Below, in pieces: positions 56,003-64,000 of a stretch of 64,000 bases of DNA. Source of the stretch: Ostrinia nubilalis (Eukaryota > Arthropoda > Insecta > Lepidoptera > Crambidae); assembly GCF_963855985.1 (NCBI RefSeq), contig NC_087099.1, positions 11,872,001-11,936,000 of the forward strand, read 5' to 3'. The notes below the pieces were generated by a model that saw nothing but the letters and a program-made list of their open reading frames with translations, made no database searches and was not told where the DNA came from. Made by a program: the position numbers and the translations under genes. Numbering within the stretch: the stretch's first letter is position 1; each line of letters starts with the position of its first letter.

Positions 56003-57983
56003 CTAATTCATCTACTTCATTTACAACCTGGAATTTGAGGTTTGAGATTTTTAGGTAGAAAAACTATAAAGGGCCTGTGAAATTTGGTATCCTCCACTCT
56101 CAAGGTGACAGAAAAGCTACCTGTCTTATCTGACACTCGAAAAAATATTGCTATCCTTCTACTTTAACATTCGCGCGTCCTTTTTCGGGCCGACGCGGTC
56201 GCTACAATCGTCCCAAAAACAACACATACGTTCTTATTCTGTTGCCGTATACCTTCTAAAAAGTAAAAGAGTATTACACAGAATCCCCACTTAAATATCC
56301 GCTCTGTTCTACTTTAAAATGGAAATACAGGATAATGCGCGGATGAGATCAGCTTACGTCGCAAGAGCCAGTAAAAATTAAATAAGCAAAACCTCAATGT
56401 TGAACGTTTCAATTAAAATTGAGTTTTAAACTGCTTTCTTGAAATTGACACAGTGATATTTCAGTCTGGTGGAATGGCGTGACTAGTAAAGTGTTTTATA
56501 GAGCTTTTGTTAGCCCATATCACGAAAGAGTTTGATTTCAGTTACGAAAGACCTTCAGATGTTTTAAAAACAATGACAACCTTCTTCTGGTGAGTAAGCT
56601 GATTCCATGGATGGATGGTTCTTTTGGATTGAGTTATCAAATTACTCAAGACATACGAGTACACTGGACCGCAAATAAAAATTGTCGGTTAGAAAATCTT
56701 CTATAAATCTTCAAAAGCACCTGACCTAGCCTATCAGTATGGTGGAATGTTGTTTTCTAACCTATCCTTTTTTTTGCTGTTCAGTGTTTTTTTTTTGAGA
56801 GATTCCTAAGATTGTCGGCAAAATATTTTTAATTACGTAACTTATTATACCTTCGAGTATATCATTATCAAAACGATTTCTTCCCTATTATCCTCCAAAG
56901 ATTTCTGCAAGAGCTCATTCCCATAATTTCGGCGGTGCGGTGAACCGGGGACAATTATCCGTGGAGAGCCAGCCGCTAAAATTAGCATAATATAATTAGT
57001 TAGGAAAAACAAGGACTAGAGGAAAAAATATACCGCGGAAAGTTCAGTTGCCAACAAAACAAAGCTAACGGTGCCTAATGAGGGTCATTTAGATAATAAT
57101 TTCCCCGTAGGAGGGTCTCACTCCACCAAATCTGATGACTAATTGAAGGAAAGAGGGAATAACAAAATTATTGATGCTGATATAGATGAGGAATGAAAAG
57201 GTGTGTTAGCTGAGGACTTACGGGTTACATCGGGTTTCTGGTAGCTTATGTAAAAGAAATAACTCACTGATTCTTCACAGTCTGCTTTATATGTACTACT
57301 GTCCAAACGTTACTCGATACTTCTGTCCACAAACACTTCCATTCTAAACATAAAATAAAATGTCATTAGTTTTCTTTAAGTAATCTGTTCATCATTTCTA
57401 TTCCTTTCAGGGTAAGCGTTAGCATAATGGCACTCTTACGTGACTCTTGCACCAATTGTGTATTAATAAAATTCAATGAAAATCATTTTTGAAGCTTTAA
57501 TAATAACTTTGTTGCCTGTTATTAATCACGTAATGACGTCACCACGTAGATTGACCTCATGACCTTTCTCCGAGCTTGATGCCAGACTTAGACCTACTTT
57601 TATCAGAAGTACAAATAATATATCAGCCAGCACACATAATTACCTACACTCAAACTATGCATTCAAAGACATAAATAGAGACGAACGAAACAGATTTGAA
57701 AAATTATTCTGCAGAATATATCACTAATGTCAGATAAATCATCAGGTTTTGGTGAAGGTGAATCATCAGTTCACTTTTCTAAATGATTTTCAAAATGATT
57801 TCTCAACAGACCTAACTATGCGTTCTTCGATCCCGTTCATCTTGCTAAGCCATACGGTCTCAACACGGAACTCCATAATCCCAATAATCACTGGTTCGTC
57901 AATGTGACTATCACTTGAAGTTTCTACGACACAATCTTATTCTGATATTGACCGATAAAAAATTCTGAGTGAAATAAAAAAAT

Positions 57984-59070
57984 TAGTGTCCGACCGAAAC
58001 TAGTTTTATGACCGAAACCGAAACCGAAAACGAATTTCGGCAACGGTGTCTATTTCGGCCGAAACCGAAACCGAAACCGAAACTTCCTTACAAAGCTCAT
58101 ATTTTGAGGGAAAAATAAAGAAAACGTTATTATAATCAGTCGGTCTTTATTGCTTTCTCTTTAAATTGCATTAAAATTGAACTTATAAAGCGCCTTTTCA
58201 CTCTAAAAGGTATCAAATTATGTATTAAAAAAGAAAAAGAAGGTTTTATAGTCTAGATTTTTTTTAAATTACTCGCAATATTCAGGACATCTACATAACC
58301 CGTCCCATGGTCGGGTCTTTTACCTTAATAATTTCTCAAAACAAAATTGGTAGTACCTACGTAAGTTAGTATCTACTGTACTTGCCACTTGGATACCTTG
58401 GTGATAAATACTAAAATGAACTTCGAAACTCTGAATCCATAATATTATCACCATGAAATGCACTATAGTCATTACTAACTACCTAACTAATATTTGTTTA
58501 CGTATAGCTTTTGCGAACCAAAAAAGAAATTAATAGGTTAGATTAAACTTGATTATACTTTTATCAGTCATATTGAATATTTTTTTTGATGTTTACTATC
58601 CGCTCTTATGTTATAACGACATAAAGCGAGATAAAACTTACCAAATTCAAAATAAATCACTCGAAAACTCGCCACCACAACAAAACAAAAAAAAGTAATG
58701 CTGCGTTTACACTGCGCGGAAATAAGCCGAGTCAAGTAAAAAAAACAGTGGAGTGGAGATGAATTATGAATAAATTTCATCCCCACTCCTCTGTTTTTTT
58801 TACTTAACTCGGCTAATTTCCGCATAGTGTAAAAGCAGCATACAGCAACAAACAAGCGAGCGAATCACGACATTGGATCTGATCGGATTCATTCACTCAT
58901 TCAACGCGACGAACATGACCGATAACAGCGCGGAAACTCCCGAATGCACATTCGGTTTCGGTCGCAGTTTCGGCAAGTTTGCCGCCGAAAACGAAACTAA
59001 ACCGAAACTCGTGTTTTTACCGAAACTCAACCGAAAACGAAACCGAAACCGAAAATTCGGTCGGACACTA
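57984..59070. mobile_element. hAT-like non-autonomous element with CCGAAA subterminal arrays
   Basis: 1087 bp, with ends TAGTGTCCGACCGAA and TTCGGTCGGACACTA and an 8-bp flanking repeat AAAAAAAT (57976-57983, 59071-59078). That is the duplication length of hAT elements. Arrays of ACCGAA/CCGAAA units fill both subterminal zones (58005-58085 and 58937-59060). Block L lacks it. No transposase; the 79-residue frame at 58873 is read out of the array. A hairpin MITE is nested at 58698-58841. Confidence 0.85.
58698..58841. mobile_element. Hairpin MITE nested in the hAT-like element
   Basis: ATGCTGCGTTTACACTGCGC at the left is mirrored by GTGTAAAAGCAGCAT at the right. The inner arms pair AAAAAAAACAGTGGAGTGGA with its near reverse, leaving a loop of only a few bases. 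About 144 bp. Confidence 0.85.
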
Positions 59071-59628
59071 AAAAAAATAATAGTTAAGACTAGACAACAG
59101 GTAAAATATTAAAGAACTTTAAAGACATTTTAAAAACAAGAGCCGTAGTTACGTGCTTGATTAAATTTTTGTCCAAGCTAAGATTATACCTGGGCTGTGC
59201 CCGGGCTAAACCGAGGGTATATTTTAATCAGATTATGAAGTCGCCTCGCTGGTCCACCCCAAGTAGCATTCGGGGTTCTATATAGTATGTCTAGTCGTTC
59301 ACATGTACTCCACAAGCTGTGTATGTCAGCTGTATACGAGCTGTATAGCTTGCTATAATGCTTTTATAGAACCAGTTTGGGCACAAATTAGACAGCCTTA
59401 AGTTCACTATGGCTGTACATTAGCAGTATAATAGCATTATAATAGCAGTTTAAGTAGTAACATCGGACTTAAGCAGGCCTGGCTCACTCCGCGCGGTACA
59501 TCCGATAATTACCTACAGCGAAGCGCCCCGCCGGCGGGTATTATATCAGTCGAGTGTCACGCGCGCGCCCGTCAAGACGCTGGCGTGCGTTGTAGTACCT
59601 AATTCTATGATCGAAGTATTATTTAAAA

Positions 59629-59735
59629 ATGGACATAAAGAGAAAGAAATATTATTGTGCGGCGTTCGGGTGTTTAAATTCGAAAAGAAATCTACCGGAT
59701 TTATCTTTTTTTTCGCTTCCCAAAGATGCTGAAAG
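59629..59735 (+). CDS. THAP-domain first exon (intact, partial gene)
   Basis: Thirty-five codons plus two bases, up to a strong donor (GAAAG/GTATGT at 59736). The product begins MDIKRKKYYCAAFGC. C10 and C15 fit the first two zinc ligands of a C2CH THAP finger, and FFSLPKDAE at 27-35 matches its F-x-x-[FL]-P block. The third Cys and His would be in a following exon, which is not in the element. A THAP finger binds DNA and is the N-terminal domain of P-element transposases and of domesticated relatives. Here it is probably the first exon of a transposase left in a deletion derivative. The ATG at 59629 fits the start of known THAP proteins, which lead directly into the first Cys. Confidence 0.7.
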
Positions 59736-59812
59736 GTATGTTGGCCATGTAGGTAATCAATAATTCTTAGGATAGTATAGGAACCTAACCTACCATGACT
59801 ACTGCTCAGAAT

Positions 59813-59880
59813 TCGTTCGTTCGTTTAAGCCAATTAATGACGTCCACTGCTGGACAAAGGCCTCTCCCAAGGTTTCCATA
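59813..59880 (-). mobile_element. RTE 3' tail fragment inside THAP element copy 2
   Basis: Minus-strand text GGAAACCTTGGGAGAGGCC and CAGCAGTGGACGTCATT, at the same place as in copy 1. Confidence 0.75.
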
Positions 59881-60158
59881 ATGAATGCGTACTTACCTAC
59901 ATACGTACCTCATTACAAATAAGTAGATTAATTATTTTTTTACTAGACACTACTAGACAGCAACCCTAACAGCGTAAGAAGAGTTCAGAGGCACGCGATA
60001 GAAGGAGACAAAACTTGTAGGTGAATAAAATTGTAGGTACGTAGTGCTGTGCGAGCTGAATTCCACTGTATCGCGTCGTAGCAAGACTCGCATTTATTTA
60101 AATCGTCTTGCGGAGTAATCCTTCTGTACCTGTACTATTACTTATTCTGTGACTTAAG

Positions 60159-60989
60159 GCTGACTTACGGCACTATATGGGACGCAGTGTGAACCATACA
60201 ACGTACGTGAGTGTAATAAAGAGTAACAAGTGGCTAAATGCACAGCTTTCAAAGTTATAAAGTCCGACAAAAGTACTCCAATGCTACCTAAAGTTCACGT
60301 GTGTCCTAAATTATTTCCACATTTTAATATTAGTTTGGTATTTGTACGTGAGTGCCAAGAGGGAAACAACTCGGGCGGATAATCATTTATGCAAATAATA
60401 ACACGGGTTTTAAATACTTAATAATGTTAATGCCATTGGGAATGCAACTTTATCGTGAAATGTATACATATTTACAGCTAAAATATTTACGCGCCTCTGT
60501 AAAAACGCGATATTCATTTTAAAATATTTAAAACTGGCTGAGAGGAAATCTACAATTTTCAGTTTTTGATATTGTATTGGCATTATAATTATACTACGGT
60601 AATTAATTATAACATGAAACCAAAACTCAATCGCTCTATCTGCGAATTTTGTGATAAATCTGCATTAATTTTGGAGATTTATTTGGTAAATATTTTAGGT
60701 TATGTAGAACAAAATGGTGGAAATGAAATACGGCTATGTGAACTATTATAACTCCAATTTAATGCGGTGAGCGTATATTAGGTTCACATGTGTTCTGTTA
60801 GAATGCTGTTATCTATATGAAGTTCCACATTTGTACCACTACAGCGCTAATGTCTATAAATTTATTCTAATGTGAACTTATGTACAGCTTTAAGATGTAC
60901 CTAGTTCAGGTCAATTGTGTATCTTTAATTCTTTCAAATACTGAAATTTTAGAGATCCGCAATAAAAATTATTAATGTCCGTTAAATCG
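60159..60989. other. Interior of the TIR element, no frame recognised
   Basis: Could hold the downstream part of the decayed minus-strand gene; translation there is too broken to call. Confidence 0.35.
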
Positions 60990-61300
60990 CCTAGCCCAGG
61001 TACTAATAGTCAAGTATGAATACCTAAAGCATCAGACGGTAGTGTTCCCGGTTTAAATTCGTTTATTATGCCTGACAATTTATTCAAAGCGGAATGAGGA
61101 ATACGATTTTCAATAGCCCATGTTCTTATTTTTTTGAGAAAGGTTAAATAATTGTCCAAATCAAAATTGTATTCACTATCACTAGAACTGCAATCATCAC
61201 ACTCTGATAACTGTATATTTGAAGGGAACTTTCAGGTTCAGGCATAATATTTTCCTCTGCATCATGTACAGAACCACCATGAACAACTAAAAACAGGCTT
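60990..61300 (-). pseudogene. Remnant of a transposon-encoded protein
   Basis: On the minus strand an Asp/Ser-rich stretch (ECDDCSSSDSEYNFDLDNYL) leads into TFLKKIRTWAIENRIPHSAL and then NKLSGIINEFKPGTLPSDAL, before a stop near 61015. The pattern 'W-A-x3-I-x3-A-L-x2-L-x2-I-L...LP-x-D' is one I know from repeated insect transposon proteins of unnamed class. An upstream piece in another frame (ending DAEENIMPEPESSLQIYS) implies one frameshift near 61220. It probably belongs to the TIR element around it. Confidence 0.55.
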
Positions 61301-62261
61301 GGGGAAATGTGTAGGTAATAGAATATCACATTCACATTCATGTTCAGCTTAAAGCAAGTAAGAGTAGTACTTGTGGACAAATAAACTGCTATTGATGTTA
61401 ATGGACAACACATTATAGTCCTTTTAACAGCCTACAGTGCACATGCGAACCATTGAAACACTTTTGTACAGATAGTAAAAAAAGGTTATTTTAATTATCA
61501 CAAACAAGTCCTACTACAGCTACTAGCTGTATAACAGTCTAAAACAAGTAAACATAACAGCCTTCGGCTTTATAAATGACCACGTGTGTTCTATTAAAAT
61601 GCTAGCTCTATAACATCGTACAAGTAGGCCGTTAAACAGCGGTTGCCGTATCTCTACCCTCCTATAATGCTCTTAGTCAGACGGCTGACTAAAGGATAGT
61701 TGTTAGAGTATTATAACACCAACAATCGTATAAAAGTATAACTCTACACTAGTCTACACTCCTATAAGTCCCTTAGACAGGTATAGGTGTAATTAATTGC
61801 AATAATACAGCTTATACATCACGAGTGAACTGTACTAGTGCTTTAAGTACACATTGGAACTAAATGTGAACTCTTAAATGGAGTAAAATGCTACTTGGGA
61901 CGTGGCTTGTTTGTCGATGTATCGATTTTGCATCAAATACCCGTGGGTAATGGCCCAAACTTCTTAGTAATAAGGAAATTCAACCTTGTTTCGCAAACGA
62001 AACAAAGTGCCTAAGCACTTTGTTGTTTTTGGGTTTTTGATCAGAACTGATATGGATTCATTTTCAAAACAGTGTTATCGAATCCAATTCCCAAAAGCTT
62101 TGTTTGCTTTCCAAATTTATTTTATCGAAATGATTTCAGTGATATTATAAATTAGAAATGATGCCACCATAGATGTAATGTACTTACATACGAGTACATA
62201 GTAAAAAGTAAAACTTACTCATAACTAAGCTTTGATGTTGGATCAGATTATTACTTCTTTA

Positions 62262-62347
62262 ACCTTAAAAATGTGCCAAACGCCATACAAGAAGCACTCG
62301 TTATCGTTATAGTTACGGCTAAAGTTAGGTGGTGGAACTCAGCCTAA
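62262..62347 (+). mobile_element. MITE family A, copy 7 (right part only)
   Basis: Contains CCATACAAGAAGCACTCGTT, 'cgttatagttacggctaaag' and the end GGTGGAACTCAGCCTAAA. The same point of block L (about 41098) lacks it. Confidence 0.65.
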
Positions 62348-62757
62348 ATAGTATTACCAAGAAAAGTAACAGATATCATATTCGGAAAGAAGTAAAATTA
62401 TTTTCTAGCCCCTATGAGAATAATAATAGGGTAAACCGTATAGGTTACATTATAGTTAGTGTGTACAAAAAATAATGTGAACTAATAACGTTTCTACCTA
62501 AAGCAACGAAACAGGTAATTATTTTTCATTGTTTGAAAATTTCAGAATAATACCAACAACAATCCTCTACGTTCTAAGAATTATCAGAAACAAATAATTG
62601 CTTACAGAGTGATTTAATTAACGTTTGTTTTTGTTAAGTATTTTGTGGAAAATAAAACAGTTATACAGCTGTAGCTGAAATGTCTGTTAACTGGGCTGAC
62701 TACAAAGTAACTAAAAGATACAGCCATTTAAACTATTTCCTATCCTTTCAGTACTTA

Positions 62758-64000
62758 GTAATCAGTTCGCGTCGGTACGCTGTGGAGAAAGGTTGTACGC
62801 ATTCACGAACGTTAAAAATCGAGTCTACCCACAATGGTTCTTAAAAAGTGTGCCAAGTGCAAAAAAAATGTTACTAAAAAAACGCCAGGCCTGGAATGTA
62901 GCCGATGTCACCAAGTAGTGCATGCAGAACCTGGATGTGCCAAGCTGTCCAATAAGCAGTTGAACACGCTGAGAAACTCCCCTGGTATAGAATGGAGCTG
63001 TGAAGATTGCGTGAAAAATCTATCTCGAAGATCATCTTTCTTGATACCTGATGAAGACGAAGAAGAAGATGAATCCGGATCAGATTCCCCAACCAAACCC
63101 CAATCTATCGATACCGAAAAATTAATCCGGGATATCAGTCGAGAAGTAAAGAAAACCTTTCGGGAGGAAATAGGTAGCCTAGAAGCTTCATTAGAGTTCT
63201 TAAGTGACCAAATTAGCAACATGGAGCAGTCCATAAAAAATCAAGATTCAAAAATCAAAGACCTGGAGAATAAAAACCAGGACTTACTAAACAGGAATAA
63301 GAACCTTGAGCTGAAAATAGCAGTCATCGAGCAAGGAATGAAATCCCTTGAGCAAAAATCGCTTTCAACTTCCCTAGAAATTGCTGGATTACCCGAATCT
63401 GCCCCCAGAGATGTAAGCCAGATCCTAGTTAAGGTGGCATCTAAACTGGAAATGGATGTAAGTGACATACAGACAACGCAGCGCCTGCCGGGAACCAAGA
63501 ACAGACCGGGACCAATCCTCGTAGAAATGAAAAATAAAGAGGCCCAGATGAAATGGGCTGATGCTGCTAAGGAAAAACGTCTCAACGTAGGGCTACTGCT
63601 TCCTGAAACTCCCAAGGAAAAAGCTGACAACCCCATATTTATTAGAGTAGCATTAACCAAACACCTTAAAACACTTTTATATAACGCCAAGACCCAGTTA
63701 GGAAAGTCTTATCAATTCATATGGTGTAAAGATGGTAAGGTCTGTGCAAGAAAAAACAACACAAGCAAAATTCATTACATTAAATCAATGCAAGATGTTA
63801 AAAAACTCCGATCAAGTGTAGGTAGTTTGTATTGTTTTTTCTTTCATCCACTAGCCTATTTAATTGTCTAAATTATCACTTAAGTGTAGGTAGTAAGGTT
63901 CCTAAATTTAGATCTTAATGAAATCACAAATCCAAGAACTTTCTAACTGTACATATGTAGATAACTTTTTCCAGCAATTACCTAGTAAAGAGCACTTAAA
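62758..64000 (+). mobile_element. Non-LTR retrotransposon, 5' part, running off the window
   Basis: Interrupts block R exactly after TTTCAGTACTTA. The 5' UTR is about 75 bp (starts near AGTAATCAGTTCGCGTCGG). It is followed by ORF1 and about 130 bp of further sequence, where ORF2 has not yet clearly begun. A CR1/Jockey-group element is most likely. Confidence 0.8.
62834..63871 (+). CDS. LINE ORF1 protein with PHD-type zinc finger and coiled coil
   Basis: 345 residues. The N-terminus has C6, C9, C22, C25, H30, C35, C56 and C59, a complete C4HC3 PHD-type finger. An acidic linker follows at about 73-90 (DEDEEEDESGSD). A coiled coil lies at about 115-180 with Asn/Lys/Leu heptads. The C-terminal domain (about 180-325) has SLEIAGLPESAPRDVSQILV, then QRLPGTKNRPGPILVEM and the TKHLKTLLYNAKT block. 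This is typical of CR1/Jockey ORF1 proteins, which bind element RNA and form the ribonucleoprotein. It is uninterrupted, so the insertion may be recent; the start is the first ATG after a short 5' UTR. Confidence 0.88.
   Translation: MVLKKCAKCKKNVTKKTPGLECSRCHQVVHAEPGCAKLSNKQLNTLRNSPGIEWSCEDCVKNLSRRSSFLIPDEDEEEDESGSDSPTKPQSIDTEKLIRDISREVKKTFREEIGSLEASLEFLSDQISNMEQSIKNQDSKIKDLENKNQDLLNRNKNLELKIAVIEQGMKSLEQKSLSTSLEIAGLPESAPRDVSQILVKVASKLEMDVSDIQTTQRLPGTKNRPGPILVEMKNKEAQMKWADAAKEKRLNVGLLLPETPKEKADNPIFIRVALTKHLKTLLYNAKTQLGKSYQFIWCKDGKVCARKNNTSKIHYIKSMQDVKKLRSSVGSLYCFFFHPLAYLIV

Larger units (their letters stand above)
59474..60151 (+). mobile_element. THAP-exon element, copy 2
   Basis: 678 bp, nested in the TIR element at 59258-61899 and flanked by the 7-bp direct repeat ACTTAAG (59467-59473 and 60152-60158). 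Nearly identical to copy 1 (43125-43804) from CAGGCCTGGCTCACTCC to CTTATTCTGTG, including the RTE tail piece at 59813-59880. The 7-bp duplication with a THAP-coding start suggests kinship with P-type elements (usually 7-8 bp) but is not proof. Confidence 0.85.
59258..61899. mobile_element. 2.6-kb TIR element with CCCAAGTAGCATT ends
   Basis: The 13-bp ends CCCAAGTAGCATT and AATGCTACTTGGG are perfect inverted repeats. Block L shows the empty site (CCACGTGG at about 40755), so AC was duplicated (59256-59257, 61900-61901). Subterminal zones of about 200 bp (left) and 450 bp (right) are rich in TATAATGCT-, AGCTGTATA- and CTATAA-like boxes. Inside are a THAP-exon element (59474-60151) and the remains of a minus-strand frame (60990-61300). 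Without the THAP insertion its length is about 1957 bp. Superfamily not identified. Confidence 0.85.
56003..62757 (+). repeat. Duplicated block R (opened by insertions)
   Basis: Collinear with block L: 56003-57983 matches 38482-40570; 59079-59257 matches about 40590-40755; 61900-62757 matches 40755-41511. The differences are two large insertions (57984-59070 and 59258-61899), a 36-bp stretch near 57090 missing in L, and a MITE A piece at 62262 missing in L. The right end is cut by a LINE starting at 62758. Confidence 0.85.

Noticed and set aside
62874..63690. Minus-strand frames of 72, 108 and 149 residues
   Set aside because: Antisense shadows of the LINE ORF1 on the plus strand.
1..64000. 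CRISPR arrays, bacterial operons or rRNA genes
   Set aside because: None seen. The DNA is clearly eukaryotic, with introns and insect transposons.

Overview
The window looks like nuclear DNA of an insect, most probably a moth or butterfly (Lepidoptera). The reasons are AT-rich intergenic DNA, short exons with GT-AG introns, many copies of an RTE-type LINE 3' end, tRNA-derived SINE sequence, Helitron-like 'CTAG' ends and short TTAGG arrays. The species cannot be read from the sequence. Almost all short open frames here are chance frames or shadows of transposons.

Two host genes can be assembled exon by exon. On the minus strand (32138 down to 27474) lies a four-exon gene for a 161-residue four-pass membrane protein, with a polyadenylation signal 7 bases past its stop. 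On the plus strand (44835-51769) lies a four-exon gene for a 413-residue gustatory receptor. Its last exon carries the TY-x5-QF signature, and its third intron (5.3 kb) is packed with transposon fragments.

The rest is mainly mobile DNA. Region by region: 1-10.9 kb holds MITEs, RTE tails and a Helitron-like copy. From 10962 to 13998 there is a 3.0-kb fold-back element whose long arms repeat a short AAAAGGCGGTTA-like motif. From 14681 to 18476 a 1.39-kb fold-back element is split by a 2.4-kb TIR element (4-bp target duplication) that itself contains a dead RTE LINE. A second, intact copy of that fold-back element lies in opposite orientation at 21000-22385. From 22 to 28 kb there are more MITEs and a 143-bp near-perfect hairpin. 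A 5'-truncated CR1/Jockey-like LINE sits in intron 1 of the membrane-protein gene.

The most informative part is a dispersed duplication: about 3 kb at 38482-41511 (block L) recurs at 56003-62757 (block R). Block R was opened by an 8-bp-TSD hAT-like element (57984-59070) and by a 2.6-kb TIR element (59258-61899). The latter contains a 678-bp element with a THAP-domain exon, flanked by a 7-bp duplication. A second copy of that THAP element (43125-43804), with its own different 7-bp duplication, lies near block L and has a frameshifted exon. The window ends inside the 5' part of a non-LTR retrotransposon with a PHD-finger ORF1.
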